DNA of 5,975 nucleotides from Methanosarcina sp. Its GTDB lineage: Archaea > Halobacteriota > Methanosarcinia > Methanosarcinales > Methanosarcinaceae. Under the pieces are notes generated by a model. It saw only the letters and a program-made list of their open reading frames with translations, did no database searches and was not told the origin of the DNA. Positions 5,527 through 5,975 of this stretch are shown here, in pieces. Position numbers and translations under genes: made by a program. Each line of letters begins with the position of its first letter. Position 1 is the stretch's first letter. The stretch lies in the NCBI GenBank assembly GCA_013331265.1, contig DUGS01000078.1, positions 8,672 through 14,646 of the forward strand, written 5' to 3'.

Positions 5527-5829
5527 CTTTTGTTTTTTGTTTTTATTTTCCTCGTTTTCGGATTTAGAGGATTTATAGACCTCTTTTTCTAATGCTTCAA
5601 CTCTTGATTCTAAGTCTGACTTCGTTTCTGGTTGCACAACTTGAAGTTCACAGTTAAGCTCTTCATCCAAGGAAATTACATAAACAGGCTTACCATTGTA
5701 CTCTGCTTTGAAAATATGGACGGTTTCTCCCGCAAAGTCTACTTCTGACTGCGGAAGCCTCACTAAAGGATATGTAATCTCTGGTTTTGCTTTATGTTTT
5801 ATAACCTTAGACTTTCCCAACAACTTCAT
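5515..5829 (-). CDS. Hypothetical 104-residue protein ending inside tRNA-Val
   Basis: I do not recognise this protein. It begins with a basic segment (residues 1-15), followed by a compact, probably beta-rich region at about 17-66 containing TYPLVRLPQ, AGETVHIFKAE and GKPVYVISLDE. The pattern faintly recalls small AbrB-like or transposon-associated archaeal beta proteins, but this is only an impression. Residues 72-85 form a short heptad pattern (L73, V77, L80, V84) suggesting a coiled coil and oligomerisation. The tail from about 86 is hydrophilic and low complexity. A good Shine-Dalgarno site and a TATA box upstream argue that the gene is expressed. Oddly, residues 95-101 are antisense to the tRNA terminator, and the last three residues (W, A, R) plus the stop are antisense to the tRNA 3' end. 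The original C-terminus may have been replaced by recombination at the tRNA gene. No signal peptide or membrane segment is seen. Confidence 0.7.
   Translation of the reverse strand: MKLLGKSKVIKHKAKPEITYPLVRLPQSEVDFAGETVHIFKAEYNGKPVYVISLDEELNCELQVVQPETKSDLESRVEALEKEVYKSSKSENEENKNKKQKWAR
5528..5549 (+). terminator. U-rich terminator of tRNA-Val
   Basis: Immediately after the discriminator base come runs of four, six, five and four T, separated by single G or A bases. This is a typical archaeal U-tract terminator. Read on the opposite strand, it encodes the Lys/Asn-rich NKNKKQK tail of the overlapping small gene. Confidence 0.75.
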
Positions 5830-5835
5830 TTTTTG

Positions 5836-5840
5836 ACCTC
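5836..5840 (-). promoter_or_regulatory. Ribosome binding site of the 104-residue gene
   Basis: GAGGT on the minus strand lies six bases before the ATG at 5829 and matches the complement of the archaeal 16S rRNA 3' end. It supports this start and marks the frame as a genuine gene. Confidence 0.65.
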
Positions 5841-5867
5841 TATAACATCAAGTAAGGGTTATAAAAC

Positions 5868-5879
5868 AGTTATATAACT
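5868..5879 (-). promoter_or_regulatory. Probable TATA box of the 104-residue gene
   Basis: AGTTATATAACT is a perfect 12-bp palindrome with a TATA core. A start about 25 bases downstream would fall near 5848, just ahead of the GAGGT ribosome site, giving a short leader. Being palindromic, it could also bind a dimeric regulator. The remaining bases to 5975 show no gene I can support. Confidence 0.5.
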
Positions 5880-5975
5880 TTCTATTTTCTGCCATGTAGA
5901 AGAAGAGTAAGTAAGAATAGCTCTAATGTACCCCTAAAAATCGTACAAAACTTTTTCTGTAAAACTGTGACCCAA

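Overview
The window reads as chromosomal DNA of a methanogenic archaeon, most likely a Methanosarcina or close relative. This is inferred from archaeal-type cobalamin genes (cbiD and cbiE lineages), an archaeal A24 prepilin peptidase, a tRNA without an encoded CCA end, TATA-box promoters with U-rich 3' ends, AT-rich intergenic DNA around moderate-GC genes, and an endonuclease-type MutL, which among archaea is mainly found in Methanosarcinales and haloarchaea. No species can be named from the sequence alone.

Layout, left to right. Positions 2-22 may be the last codons of an upstream gene, probably mutS. mutL (43-2127, +) is complete and carries both the ATPase and the endonuclease motifs. A 486-base gap (2128-2613) follows and is the most interesting part of the window. 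It holds the best TATA box seen here, a 5' hairpin, a 12-bp perfect inverted repeat enclosing a C-rich, G-poor loop with five ACCCC(C)AA motifs, and a duplicated U-rich tract. Together these look like a free-standing small RNA gene, or a structured leader of cbiD. cbiD (2614-3633, +) and cbiE (3711-4298, +) follow as a short cobalamin operon. cbiE converges on a membrane prepilin peptidase gene (4372-5136, -). A 316-base gap leads to tRNA-Val(CAC) (5453-5526, +). A 104-codon gene on the minus strand (5515-5829) ends inside the 3' end of that tRNA.

Function. The genes form independent units: mismatch repair (MutL, with MutS presumably upstream), two methylation steps of anaerobic corrin ring synthesis (CbiD at C1, CbiE at C5), and processing of class III signal peptides of archaeal pilins or archaellins. 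Cobalamin is needed in quantity by methylotrophic methanogens for corrinoid methyltransferases, so tight control of cbiDE would make sense. The structured element just upstream could take part in that control, but nothing in the sequence proves it. The small gene overlapping the tRNA terminus has the geometry left by integration at a tRNA gene, although no integrase is visible in the window.
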